Shown here: positions 11,665 through 23,300 of the stretch, piece after piece
How positions within the stretch are numbered: position 1 is the stretch's first letter
Layout of the letters: each line of letters opens with the position of its first letter
From: Arcuatula senhousia
Lineage: Eukaryota > Mollusca > Bivalvia > Mytilida > Mytilidae
DNA length: 64,000 nucleotides
Assembly: GCA_963971305.1 (NCBI GenBank)
Contig: OZ020306.1
Coordinates: 63,647,022-63,711,021 of the forward strand
Direction: 5' to 3'
Notes under the pieces: model-generated
Seen by the model: the letters and a program-made list of their open reading frames with translations, nothing else
Told to the model about the DNA's origin: nothing
Database searches by the model: none
Made by a program: the position numbers and the translations under genes

Positions 11665-12563
11665 ATGCCCCCGCGACGACATGTCGGGGGGCATTAAGTT
11701 TTACTCATGTCCGTCCGTACGTACGTATGAACGAATTTCCATCAAGCTTTTCTCAAGAACCATACATGAGAATGACTTGAAACTTGGTAGGATGGTTGAG
11801 TATGACAAACTATACGTCCTAAGCAATTTTGAGACCTGTCAAACATCTACTTCCTGTTTGGGACTTACGCCAATTTTTAAATATGTGAACATGACTAAGA
11901 AAATTTCAGTCAAGCTTTTCTCAGGAACCGTACTTTAGAATAATTTGAAACTTGGTAGGATGGTTCAGTATAACAAACTATACGTCCTAAGCGATTTTGA
12001 GACCTGTCAGACATCTACTTCCTGTTTGAGACTTAGGCAAATGTTAAGATTTGTGAACATGACTATGAAAACTTCCGTCAAGCTTTTCTCAGGAACCGTA
12101 CATGAGAATTAATTTGAAACTTGATAGGATGGTTCAGTATGACAAACTATATGTCCTTAGCGATTTTCAGACCTGTTGGACATCTACTTCCTGTTTGGGA
12201 CTTAGGCCAATGTTAAGATATTTGAACATGACTATGAAAATTTCCGTCAAACTTTTTTCAGGAACCATGCATGAGAATGATTTGCAACTTAGTAGGATGG
12301 TTCAGTAAGACAAACTAAAGGTCCTAAGCGATTTTGAGACCTGTCCGACATCTACTTTCTGTTTGGGACTTAGGCCAATGTAATATGACTATGAAAATTT
12401 CCATCAAGCTTTTCTCAGGAACTGTATACCAAAATGTTTTGAAACTTAGTAGGATGGATCAGTTTGACAAACTGTATGTTGTAAGCCATTTTCAGACCTG
12501 TCAGTAATATACTTCCTGTTTGGGGCCAGCGGGGGCGTGCATCCATGTCCCATGGACACATTC
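11665..12563 (+). mobile_element. Pearl/Helentron-like element, family C
   Basis: The 5' end ATGCCCCCGCGACGACATG forms a hairpin with TCGGGGGGCAT; a GTCCGTCCGTACGTACG tract follows. There are five core units of 157-170 bp (AAGCTTTTCTCAGGAACC-type starts at about 11742, 11912, 12079, 12249 and 12406). The 3' part has GCGGGGGCGTGCAT, complementary to the 5' end. Each unit includes CATCTACTTCCTGTTTG, shared with other families. Confidence 0.75.
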
Positions 12564-13838
12564 TTTCTTTATTTTTAACAAACTAATTGTCCTGTGCGGG
12601 GCCCACGTGGCCAATAGGCCCTCAGCAGAACCTAGCTTGTTGTAAGAGGCCACTAAGGGTCTTGGCATTCAGGCCCACAGAGCGACCAAGTTTATACCCT
12701 AGGTGGCTGATTAGGGTGGCCCTAGTCCCCAGGGATTGTCAGGTCAATAATATGGAAACCTGGACCGCTGACCATAGTGGGCCAATGTTTGTGAAGAGTG
12801 CCTTGTTTCATGCAGGTCAAAGACCCCTTTGTTGACCAAGAAGTACACCACATAGGCTAAATTTTCCGCCCCTATCCACCTCTCCCTTTTCCTGTGGTTT
12901 TCAAAATTTACTGTTCCTTTGTTTCCAACCCAATCTCCATTTTTCATTTATCACCATTATTTCATTTTCATTTTATCACCCTTTTCGTGTTCATAGCCTA
13001 TAGGGTTTCAAGAGCGTAAAACACCAATTCACTCACTAACAAAATTTTTCTTGATTAAATTACAGGTCTTTAATTCACATCCACTATTGGCCCATAGTGA
13101 AATCTAGCAACCATGTACAAATGTATGGTCAACGTTACTTTTCAAAGATTGTGTGAAGTCAGCTTCAGTTTTCAAATTTTGTGAATATCAATCAAAGTAA
13201 ATGCACATGTACAAAAATTGTTATATTTGCAAATTATAAATAATAAAATTTAACAACATTTACAAAAAAACGTGCAAAAATCAATCGATGTACATGTACC
13301 AGTTCACCTATCCCACATGCATGTACATGTAATTTCTTTTTAACATGTTAAACAGCCTGTCAAAATCAACAATGCATATTTCTCAGTCCCCATTTACCTA
13401 CTTTCTTAAATAAAACCTGATTTTCTTATCTACAAAAACCAAATTTAAATAGTTGTTTTATATAAGTATACAACTGAAAGGTTTTTACGTCAGTATATTG
13501 TTTGCCAACAGTGAAATTTAAATCGTAAGTCAGCCTAATATTAAATTCTGTCTAGGTCATGTTTGAATATTGCTTTGTTGTGCACTAAGATTTACTCCAT
13601 TTTGTCTTGATGTTTTTTTATGAAAAAAAAAATATTATGTATGTTTTTTTTTTCAAAAATGAAATTGTTTAACAAAGATTCAAAAGTGTTTAGTTATGTA
13701 TGTTTATAGATTCTTGTTTAAATTTATGGTTAAATGAAAGTTCATGAATTACAATGAATGGTCCTATGAATCTTTGCAAATTTTGTAAGATAATCTATAT
13801 AAAATATTAAAAAATCACGGTAACTGTCCATCTAAAAC
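12564..13838. other. Intergenic, no gene seen
   Basis: GC-richer text at 12590-12840 (GGGCCCACGTGGCC, CAGGCCCACAG) is followed by AT-rich sequence with TACATGTAC repeats near 13110-13330. No coding region supported. Confidence 0.4.
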
Positions 13839-14011
13839 CAGGGGCAGATTCAGAGGGGTGTGTGAGGGGCATACACCCCCCTAAAACTGGCAAAAATTTT
13901 GTTTTATGCAGAAAATCCATTTGAAAAATACTAAAAAAAAAATACGCCTCAATCCACTGGGCAGAAAAAAGGTTCACGCCCCCCTAAACTAAAATCCTGG
14001 ATCCACCCCTG
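13839..14011. mobile_element. Small MITE, CAGGGGCRGATYCAG ends
   Basis: The left end CAGGGGCAGATTCAGAGG and right end CCTGGATCCACCCCTG are imperfect inverted repeats. TAAAAC flanks both sides directly, which fits a target duplication. Length 173 bp, no coding capacity. Confidence 0.65.
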
Positions 14012-17000
14012 TAAAACCTTAATTTCTTCAACTGTTTGTAGCTTAAGTTGAATGCTTATGACCACGATGATACTGTCAATGTGGATTTGTTTGTGTAAGG
14101 TTACTTTGCTTAATTCACTCTAAAAAATGTATGCAAGCATATTCCCCATGCAGTAGATTTAATCTTTGAGTAAAGAATATGAATATAGAGTTAGAAACAT
14201 TGAAAAATTTTTCCACAGAAATGATGCATTATTTTTTAGTTCAGTTAAAACAATATGCATTGTCATGACTATTGTCAATTGAATATCTCTTTAAGTTGAA
14301 GGCATGCACCCCTAAAAAAGTGGCTAATAGATTGAATGGCTTTGCAATCTTCACACTGCAGTTTAAATTGTACATTATTAACTTCAGGGCTCAAGGTCCT
14401 TGCCCCCCATCCCAACCCACAAGGACCCACCACTGGAAAGATTAATACATGTATAGGCATGGATAACTGCATCAACAATACCTCAAGAGTTTATTATATA
14501 CAAAATTTTAAACATTTATGCACAGTCACCCCTTTTAAGTGCAAATATTTTATACATGAATAATATGCTTTGATAATGTTTATTTTTTTTAAACATTTTT
14601 TGTAAAAAGACAATTTATTAAATCAATTTTTATGTATTTGATGATTTATTGTAATTGTAAGAAGGTTATGATGGATGATAAACACCAAAACAATAAAAAA
14701 TTATTAACTTTTTTCATCTTTCATAGTAGTAATTACAAATTTGTACATAATCACAAATTCTAATGTTCTAAAGGTAAGAAAAGTTTGTATCTAATTTTAC
14801 AGTGCTGTTTTAGAATGAGTTTTCTTGATTCCATTCAATGAATTAGCAGATTATTAAGTCGTCTACTTCCTGTATTTAAAGTCAATTATTTCATTTAAAG
14901 GTTTAAAAGGAAATTTTCTGTCTGTCTGTCTGTGACACACTTTTGTAAAAGATTTGTTAACTGATTGATTTCAAATTTGCTACGCAGGTTAAGCATGATG
15001 AGTTGTTACCATGTCTCTTCTTTCCAAAACACTCACACATCTACTTCCTGTTTTCAGATTAGACTTAACCTTTTTTTAAGGGTCAAAACAGACATTTATT
15101 TTGGACATATCTAAGTTCTGCTTCTACTTAATGAATTAATTTCATATTTGGTGAACTTAAATTTTTGGAGAAATGGGGGAAGACCTTAAAAAAAAAACAT
15201 TTTGACATTTTTAGTGAGACAAACTTTAGCAATTCATACATGCAGTTGGACTTTTCAGGTGCAGATTAATGCGGGGGCATCCTTTTGTGTGCGTCCCACA
15301 AAATATGCTTTTTTGTCATGAAATCAATCAAGAAAGACCAAAATTTTTGCACCTGGCCCGCTCAGTGAATATTTAATACCTGCGAAAATCCTGGATTTGT
15401 GCCTGCTTTTAGATCTTCAGCAAATCTTTGCTGGTTGATTGGAGCAACACCCATTAAAATTAATATTTTTTACCTTGTCTGTTTTTTGGGTCACATCTAA
15501 AACAAGTCAAAAAGTGCAGTATATAAATGTGCACTAGTTCTGAACTTAAAATTTCATCACCTCTATTGGCAAACCTGAAACTATGGACAAAGAATCAAGA
15601 GTGCTACAAGTGTAGCACAGATTGGGACTGATAAAAACCTTCAATCAGTCAATCAATTTATTCGTAGCAAGGTTGTCAGAAGTGTGGGGTGCGTTGAGTG
15701 TGATCTTACCCCCTTTTGAAAAAAAAAATTATGAAAAGCACCAAAACCCACCAAAATTGGTCCAATTTCAGAAAAATTTCTTGACCCTCCCCCGCACCCC
15801 CCTTGTCAGAAACCTGGCAACGACCCTGCATCTTATTATTTTGACATATTGATTCTTGTTATTTCCTTGCACACGATGGCCAGAGTTTTCTGGTATTGTA
15901 GATGTAGGCTTCAAAATGCATCTACATGTATCTCGGTCTAAGACTAACATAAAAATCAGACAAAATGGACCATCTGACGAAACATACAGATGTGAAACTG
16001 GCAGACATTTTATCCGTAATAAATGGCCAACTATTAACTAAAGGTTAAATTTGACAAAATTGTATCTTTGTATATAAACATTGTCATGTGACTTGAACAA
16101 ACACCATTCCATAATTGCCTTCAGTGTTTCAAGAATTGCCAAGTTAAAAGGCTATGTTTAAGGTCAGCAACCTTCAAATTGGATATGTAATATAATATCA
16201 TAGTGCCAAAAGAAGTGTCTTTTCTATGGTATTAAAAACTATTTGCGTTCTTTAGCAGAGGGAAATTTACAATGTATTCAAAGGTAAGACTTTTGTTGTA
16301 CAGTTTGACTCAAGTTGGGAATGATAGGAACTTCTCTAGATCTGGTTTATGTAGAAATAATTGTTTTAAAGATAGAAATTACTAGTGAAAATTAAATTTG
16401 AAGGGATAAGGAGTATATCTGTATATCCAGAAATTTTGAAAGACGGAGGGCGCAATATTACCAGATTATTCTGCCAGGAGCAGGGGCGAAATAAGAGGTC
16501 CATGAAAGAAGGGGCATAATTGCTAAAAATGTCAAATTTGTAATGAAAATTTGAATTAACTTGATCAATTTACAAAATGATACAAAAACATAAGAATTTT
16601 TCAGTTTCACTCTGTCCCCCTCTGAATCTGCCACGGAAAAGATGACCGTCCTCAACTTATAAATTTCACAGCACAAGCCAGAAGGGGCCTTTACATTTTT
16701 AAACTAGCAAGCCTTCAGAAAATTTTACAAGCCCTACACTATTTGGATTTTTTTTTTAAATACAAGCCACCAGGCATTCAGCAACACATATTTACATGCC
16801 CCCAAAGCCTTTTAACAGCTAGGGGGCTAGGGGCATGGGGCTGGTGGCCAATTTCTCAGACTGAGATGGTCTTGGCCACCTTGGTCCACTTAGATCCACC
16901 ACTGATTTTCATGTCGCAAAAAGATCATTACAAATATTGAAATCTTCAAGTTAAAGAGAAGCTCTCAATGTAGAGCTATTGCTTACACCTCACTGAAAGT

Positions 17001-17214
17001 TAAGGAAGAAATCCTTTTTTTTAGTGTGTTCATAAATTTGTCTGATCTGTGTTGGTTATTAATGTGTGTATGTCGATTTACCGAAACCTTAGGTAGCCTC
17101 CTGAAACTTATAACCTGAATACTTCATGATTCAAGAGTTGTCTTGAGTTTTGAGTCTATTAAATCTTTACTTTTGTGAAATAATTGATAACTTATATACT
17201 TTAATTTTTTCCAG
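14012..17214. other. Upstream flank of the receptor gene; degraded repeat at 14917-15100
   Basis: From about 14917 a worn repeat is visible: (CTGT)n, then TTGATTTCAAATTTGCTACG, AGCATGATGAGTTGTTACC and CATCTACTTCCTGTTTTC, the same order as in the family B core. The rest is AT-rich. Frames at 14275-14563, 15622-16041 and 16458-16940 show no recognisable domain. Promoter elements could not be assigned with confidence. Confidence 0.45.
17206..17214 (+). promoter_or_regulatory. Candidate 3' splice acceptor of a 5' UTR intron
   Basis: TTTAATTTTTTCCAG lies 64 bases before the chosen start codon and matches an intron acceptor. It suggests that the first coding exon begins at 17215 and that a non-coding exon lies further upstream. 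Not proven without transcript data. Confidence 0.4.
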
Positions 17215-17253
17215 ACAGCTGAAGCAAACAAGAACATGTAAGACTGTAAACAA

Positions 17254-17343
17254 ATGGTTGTCATGGCGATAAGGAATAATGGGAAATTGGATAGAAGGTA
17301 CTCTGAAGATCACAGTGAAACTTATACTACTGCTCTGGTATAG
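17254..17343 (+). other. Upstream ORF overlapping the receptor start codon
   Basis: ATGs at 17254 and 17263 share one frame, run through the main start at 17279 in a different frame and end at TAG 17341-17343 (29 residues). The second ATG has G at -3 and G at +4, a good context. A minimal ATG-TAA lies at 17236-17241. The arrangement would be expected to reduce initiation at the main start, if all of it is in the mature 5' UTR. Confidence 0.45.
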
Positions 17344-17390
17344 TGTATTATCTGAAGGCTGCCAACAGAAATGCTTCTGTAATAAACCAG
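17279..17390 (+). CDS. VKR: VKR coding exon 1: signal peptide
   Basis: Codes residues 1-37. A basic/hydrophobic start with [15 protein letters not shown] suggests a signal peptide cleaved near residue 26, followed by a CQQKCFC cluster. Start context is A at -3 and G at +4. Donor CCAG|GTAAGA, phase 1; the next intron is 8963 bp. Confidence 0.85.
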
Positions 17391-20300
17391 GTAAGATGTT
17401 TAACTTGAAAATGTCAAGACTAGTTCACCCCTATTGGCACAGAATGCAAATTAATTTCCTATTTTGTAATTTGTACTTTTATGCAACTGCAACTATAATT
17501 TGGGGGTACATTGTATTACCTTTGTCTGTCCGTCTGTCCTGAATTTCCACATATTTCCAGATATTCAACTTGTTTTTGATGTGTGAGTCTATCATGATGA
17601 GTTAAAGATCGAGTTCCTGTTTCATTTCGGTCCTTTGATTACATATATATAAGATATAAGATATAAGATTGTTTATTCCAATTAAGGTCCCTCAAGGGGC
17701 ATAATAATTTAATACAATGATTTTACATGTAGCACCAAACTTATGGCCCTTTGACTTAAATGAAAATAACAGTTGCTGGACTTTTTTGCAATTTTGTGCT
17801 AATTTTTCCAGACATATTGGGCGCATCATCTGTTTATATTAGGGAGCAACCATTTGATTTTTATGGGAAGGGCTATGCGAGATTTTCTTCATCATGCCTT
17901 TTTATTTTCAGAAAAAGGCTATGTCTTAATTTTTTGCGCTAGCACGCTCAAATTTAAAAAATTTCTAATGCTACTATAAATTTTTCAACCAAAGATACCA
18001 TCCTGCCGTTTTTTCATTCAAAGCACTGTCCTGCATTTTTATTTCTGGATTTTTCCCATCCTGCTATTTTTATTTCAAATTTCACCATGTAGCCTCCCCA
18101 TAAAAATCAAATGGTTGCTCCCTTACAGACACAAACAGTATACTATAGCTAGCTCCCTGTATTTTATGATGGCAATTAATAAGTCTTTTACTTAAACATT
18201 GTATACTGGGCAGCAGGGTCATTACCTTTTCTATTTTTTAGTGTAAAAATATAGAGAACCTTACTATAATAAATGTTCAATTAGAGTTACCTCCCTTGGC
18301 ACAAATTTTGAATAAGATTTATAGGTTCTTACATAAGTTCTTGGAAAAGACCGGCTGATCTTTCATGAGTGATAGAATTTTTCAGTCTTTTTGTGAGTGG
18401 AGCGCAGCGGAATGAGTCAAAAGACCCAAAAAATTCTATCACGAGTGAAAGATCATTGTCGGTTTTCTAAGAACGCGTGTAAGTACATATTTCTTCCGTA
18501 AAAATGATTTTTTTTTTTTATATTCTGAAACCTAAGGTGACATTCTAAAAACCGAAAGTTTAAAATAACATTGCATTTCATTGGTCGACATCATCGATCA
18601 ATATCAGTACCGACGGTTATTATTGGTTAATTGACCAGTGTGAGATCGCTGCACGTGCTTGCATCTCAACCTGGTCATCTCACACTGAAAAGAGTCATTT
18701 ACGGAAGAATAGTCAAACTTTTATTTGATTATTATTTTATCTCTGTCAATTTATTAATTTTGATTGTGATTTTGTAGATTGTCTTTATGGCGTCTTGGTT
18801 AGAATGATTAAAATTCATCTAATATTATTGCTATGTTTATATAGAACCTAAAAACATGTACATGTACATGTACTACCAATTAGTCAGTGCATAAAGGAGA
18901 GACATCTAAGCCCTGAGGGCAAAGAATTTACAATTTTCTCCCTTTTATGGTAAAAATTTACTTAAAAGTGATGTTTTCCAAAGTGTAAAAAAATATTTTT
19001 AATATCTAATTGTAATGAAAATATTTTTCTTATTAAAACCATTTTCATTACTTTGTTGAAACATATGATGAAGCATAATTTGCTGAATTTTATCCAACTT
19101 TTTCCCATGATACATAATGGTGACATGTTTTTACTTGTATTTCTTTATTGTAATAGCAAGAAAGATTAAATGTGCCGGTAGTCGGCCATTGCGTTTAAAG
19201 CATAGTAGATCCTTTGACTTTTTTAAGAGCATGATCAATAGTTGATCATGCAAAAATAAACAAAGTAAAATATTTCCAGTTTCAATACAGTTGTCAAATG
19301 CCCCCTTATACAGTTTAGGGTGAGCAAATGTCCCCATTGAGTTGAGGATAGTATGGTCTGAGGGGTCCTACCCCCCTCATTCATATGGCAAACTGCTTAA
19401 TATCTCAAAAGCAATTGAGGTCCTCACCCTAGGCTTTAATCATATATAGTATTACTCATTATGATAAGATGTAGCATTTGGTGCCAGGGGGGGGTCTGAG
19501 GATTCCATGGGAGTCATGATTGAAAACTTTTTGGGGAGAGAAGTAACAGTTTCTCTCTTGCAATTATTATTTGTTAGTAACAAGCTTGGTGTTGCTTTGA
19601 TGTGTTGTGGGATATATTTTTGGTTCTTATTACTGTTTGCTGTAAACTTTATAATTAACACATGGTAGGGTTATGAACGTGGGGGTATCACTAGTGAGCA
19701 TTGGCTCACAGATCAATGCTCAAAGATTGCTTGTTTTTGCCTTGTCTTCAAAGTAGAGTTTGACATAGTGTTACTTTAACAGCAGCTGCAGTGTTAAGGT
19801 TTTATGAACATTTTCACATCTCTAGATATTATAATGCTAGGTTGATGAAACTTGATATTAAGATGTTGTGTCAGATCTTGAATGTTACAGCTGCATCTAA
19901 AAATATTCAAGTACTTTACCTTGGACTTTTATTTGGGCTACTTTTACATCCTCACCTGCCCAAACTTTATAGTTGGTACATGTATTTTTTAGCTCACCTG
20001 ACCCAAAGGGTCATGTGAGCTTTTGCTGTCACTTGGCGTCAGTCGTCCGTGTCCATCGTCCCTTGTCTGTAGCTTTTTTCAAACATCTTCTTCTCTGAAA
20101 CTGCTTAGCCAAATGCAGCCAAATTTAATATGGTTGTTCCTTAGGGTATTGTGCAAAAAGTTTGCGTTGGGATTTTTGACATGTCAAAAAACATGGCCGC
20201 TGTTACTAAAAATAGAACAGGGGGGTCCAATACAGTTTTTTGCAAATAACTCAAAAACGGTCACAGATATCAAAATTCTGGCTAGGAGGGTAAAAGTGAT

Positions 20301-23300
20301 CAGCATCTTAAGATCTACCTGCTTTGAAAGTTTCAAGAAGATCCAACAACCGATGTAGGGGTTATTGCCCTTTTTCTGGATTTTTTTTTCAAAATTTTGC
20401 ACTTATGTAGCCCTATATCTTGAAAACTATACAAGATATTTTAAAAATTCAAATTGCATATGATTGAGCACATCAAGATCTACATTTCATGTAATTAGGT
20501 CAAAGCTGTAGAACCATTTCTTTTAGGAGTTATGGCCCTTAAGTGTCAAAATTTACCGTTTTTCATTTCTTTTCCCCTGAATTCCAAAGATTAACTTGTC
20601 TGACACCATATATCCAACTTCAACCAAACCTGGCACAGTTGTTTAATAGCATATATGCTACAATTCTATTGTTCAGATTTTTGATTCGTCAAAAAATATG
20701 GCCGCCATGGCTAAAAATAGAACATAGGTGTAAATTGCAGTTTTTTGCTAATAACTGAAAAATGGTTACAGATATCAAAATTCTGATGGGAGACAAAAGT
20801 GATCAGCATCTTAAGATCTACCTGCTTTGAAAGTTAAGAAGATCCAACAACGGATGTAGGAGTTATTGCCCTTTTTAGCTCACCTGACCCGAAGGGTCAT
20901 GTGAGCTATTGCCATCACTTTGCGTCCGTCGTCCGTCCGTCGTCCGTCGTCTGTCGTCCGTCGTCTGTCGTCCGTCGTCCGTCGTCCGTTAGCTTTTTTC
21001 AAACATCTTCTTCTCTGAAACTGCTTGGCCAAATGCAGCCAAACTTGATATGGTTGTTCCTTAGGGTATTGTGCAAAAAGTTTGCGTTTGGATTTTTGAT
21101 ATGTCAAAAAACATGGCGGCTGTTACTAAAAATAGAACAGGGGGGTCAAATACAGTTTTTTGCAAATAACTCAAAAACGGTGACAGATATCAAAATTCTG
21201 GCATAGGGTAAAAGTGATCAGCACCTCAAGATCTACCTGCCCTGAAATTTTCAAGAAGATTCAACAACAGGTGCAGGAGTTATTGCCCTTTTTCTGGATT
21301 TTTTCAAAATTTTGCACTTATTTAGCCCTATATCTTAAAAACTATACAAGATATTTTAAAAATTCAAATTGCATATGATTAAGCACATTAAGATCTACAT
21401 TTCATGTAATAAGGTCAAAGCTGTGGAACCATTTCTTTTAGGAGTTATGGCCCTTCAAGTGTCAAAATTTACCATATTTCATTACTTTTTCCCTGAATTT
21501 CAAAGATTAAATTTTCGACACCATACATCCAACTTCAACCAAACTTGGCACAGTTGTTTAATGGCATAAATGCTACAAGTGTATCGTTAAGATTTTTGAT
21601 TCATCAAAAAATATGGCCGCCATGGCTAAAAATAGAACATAGGGGTAAATTGCAGTTTTTTGCTAATAACTCAAAAATGGTTACAGATATCAAAATTCTG
21701 ATTGGAGACAAAAGTGATCAGCATCTGAAGATCTACCTGCCCTGAAAGTTTCAAGAAGATCCAACGATTGATGTAGGAGTTATTGCCTTTTTTCTCGATT
21801 TTTTTCAAAATTTTTCACTTATTTAGCCATATATCTTAAAAACTATACAAGATATTTCAAAAATTTAAGTTGCATATGATCAAGCACATCAAGATCTACA
21901 TTTCATATATTTAGGTCAAAGCTGTAGGACCATTTCTATTAGGAGTTATTGTCCTTAAAACAACAAAATTTACCATTTTTCATTATTTTTCCCCTGAATT
22001 TCAAAGATTAAATTGTCTGACACCATAAGACCAACAGCATCTTTACTTGGCACACTTGTTTAATAGCTTATATGCTACAACTCTATCGTTCATATTTTTG
22101 ATTTGTTAAAAAACATGGCTGCCTTGGCTAAAAATAGAACATAGGGCGTAAATTTCATTTTTTTTGCTAATAACTCAAAAATGGTTTCAGATATCAAAAT
22201 TGTGCAAAAATCGAAAGTTATCAGCATATTAAGTACCTGTCCTGAAATTTAGGAAAAGATCTGACTGCTGATGTGGGAGTTATTGCCCTTTTTTCAATTT
22301 TTTCTAAATTTTGCACTTATTAAGCCCAATAACTTGAAAACTAACCAAGTTATTTCAGAAATTTAAATTGCATAATGTTAAGCACAATAATATCTACAAA
22401 ATAAATGTATCATTGTAGTTCAGGTGAGCGATTCAGGCTCCTGGGAGCCTCTTGTTCTGGATTTTTTTCAAAATTTTTCACTTCTTTAGCCATATGTCTT
22501 GAGAACTATACAAGATATTTCAAGAATTTAAATTGCATATATGATTGAGCACATCAAGATCTACATTTCATCTATTCAGATCAAAGCTGTAGGACCATTT
22601 CTTTTAGGAGTTATTGTCCTTAAAACAACAAAATTTAACATTTTTCATTACCGGTACTTTTTCCCTGAATTTCAAAGATTAACTTGTCTGACACCGTAAG
22701 ACCAACTGCATTTTAACTTGGCACACTTGATTAAAATCTTATATGCTACAACTCTATTGTTCAGAGTTTTGATTCGTCAAAAAACATGGCCGCCATGGCT
22801 AAAAATAGTACATAGGGCTAAATTGCATTTTTTGCTAATAACTCAAAAATGGTTTCAGATATCAAAATTGTGCAGGAATCAAAAAAGATCAGCATGATAA
22901 GATCTACCTGTGCTGAAATTTTGGAAAAGATCTGACTGCTGATAAGGGAGTTATTGTCCTTTTTCCTAATTTTTGCCAAATTTTGCACTTATTAAGCCCA
23001 ATATCTTGAAAACTAACAAAGATATTTTAGAAATTTAAAGTGTAAGTTCACGATTTTTTCAAAATTTGTACATTGAAAGACTATCATATAAAAATAACTT
23101 TGGTGAAATTCCTAGCTCTCAAATATGCATAGTTAGGATAAAATTGACTTTTGAAAGTAAAAAAATTCTATCCATGGAGGGTCACGTGATTTGTACTAGA
23201 TGGCGCTGCTCAAAGCCAATACACAGCGTGGATGTTGCATCCTATACCCATGTGGTATTTATCGATGTGTACCACAACGGACAATTTGAAATAATTATTA

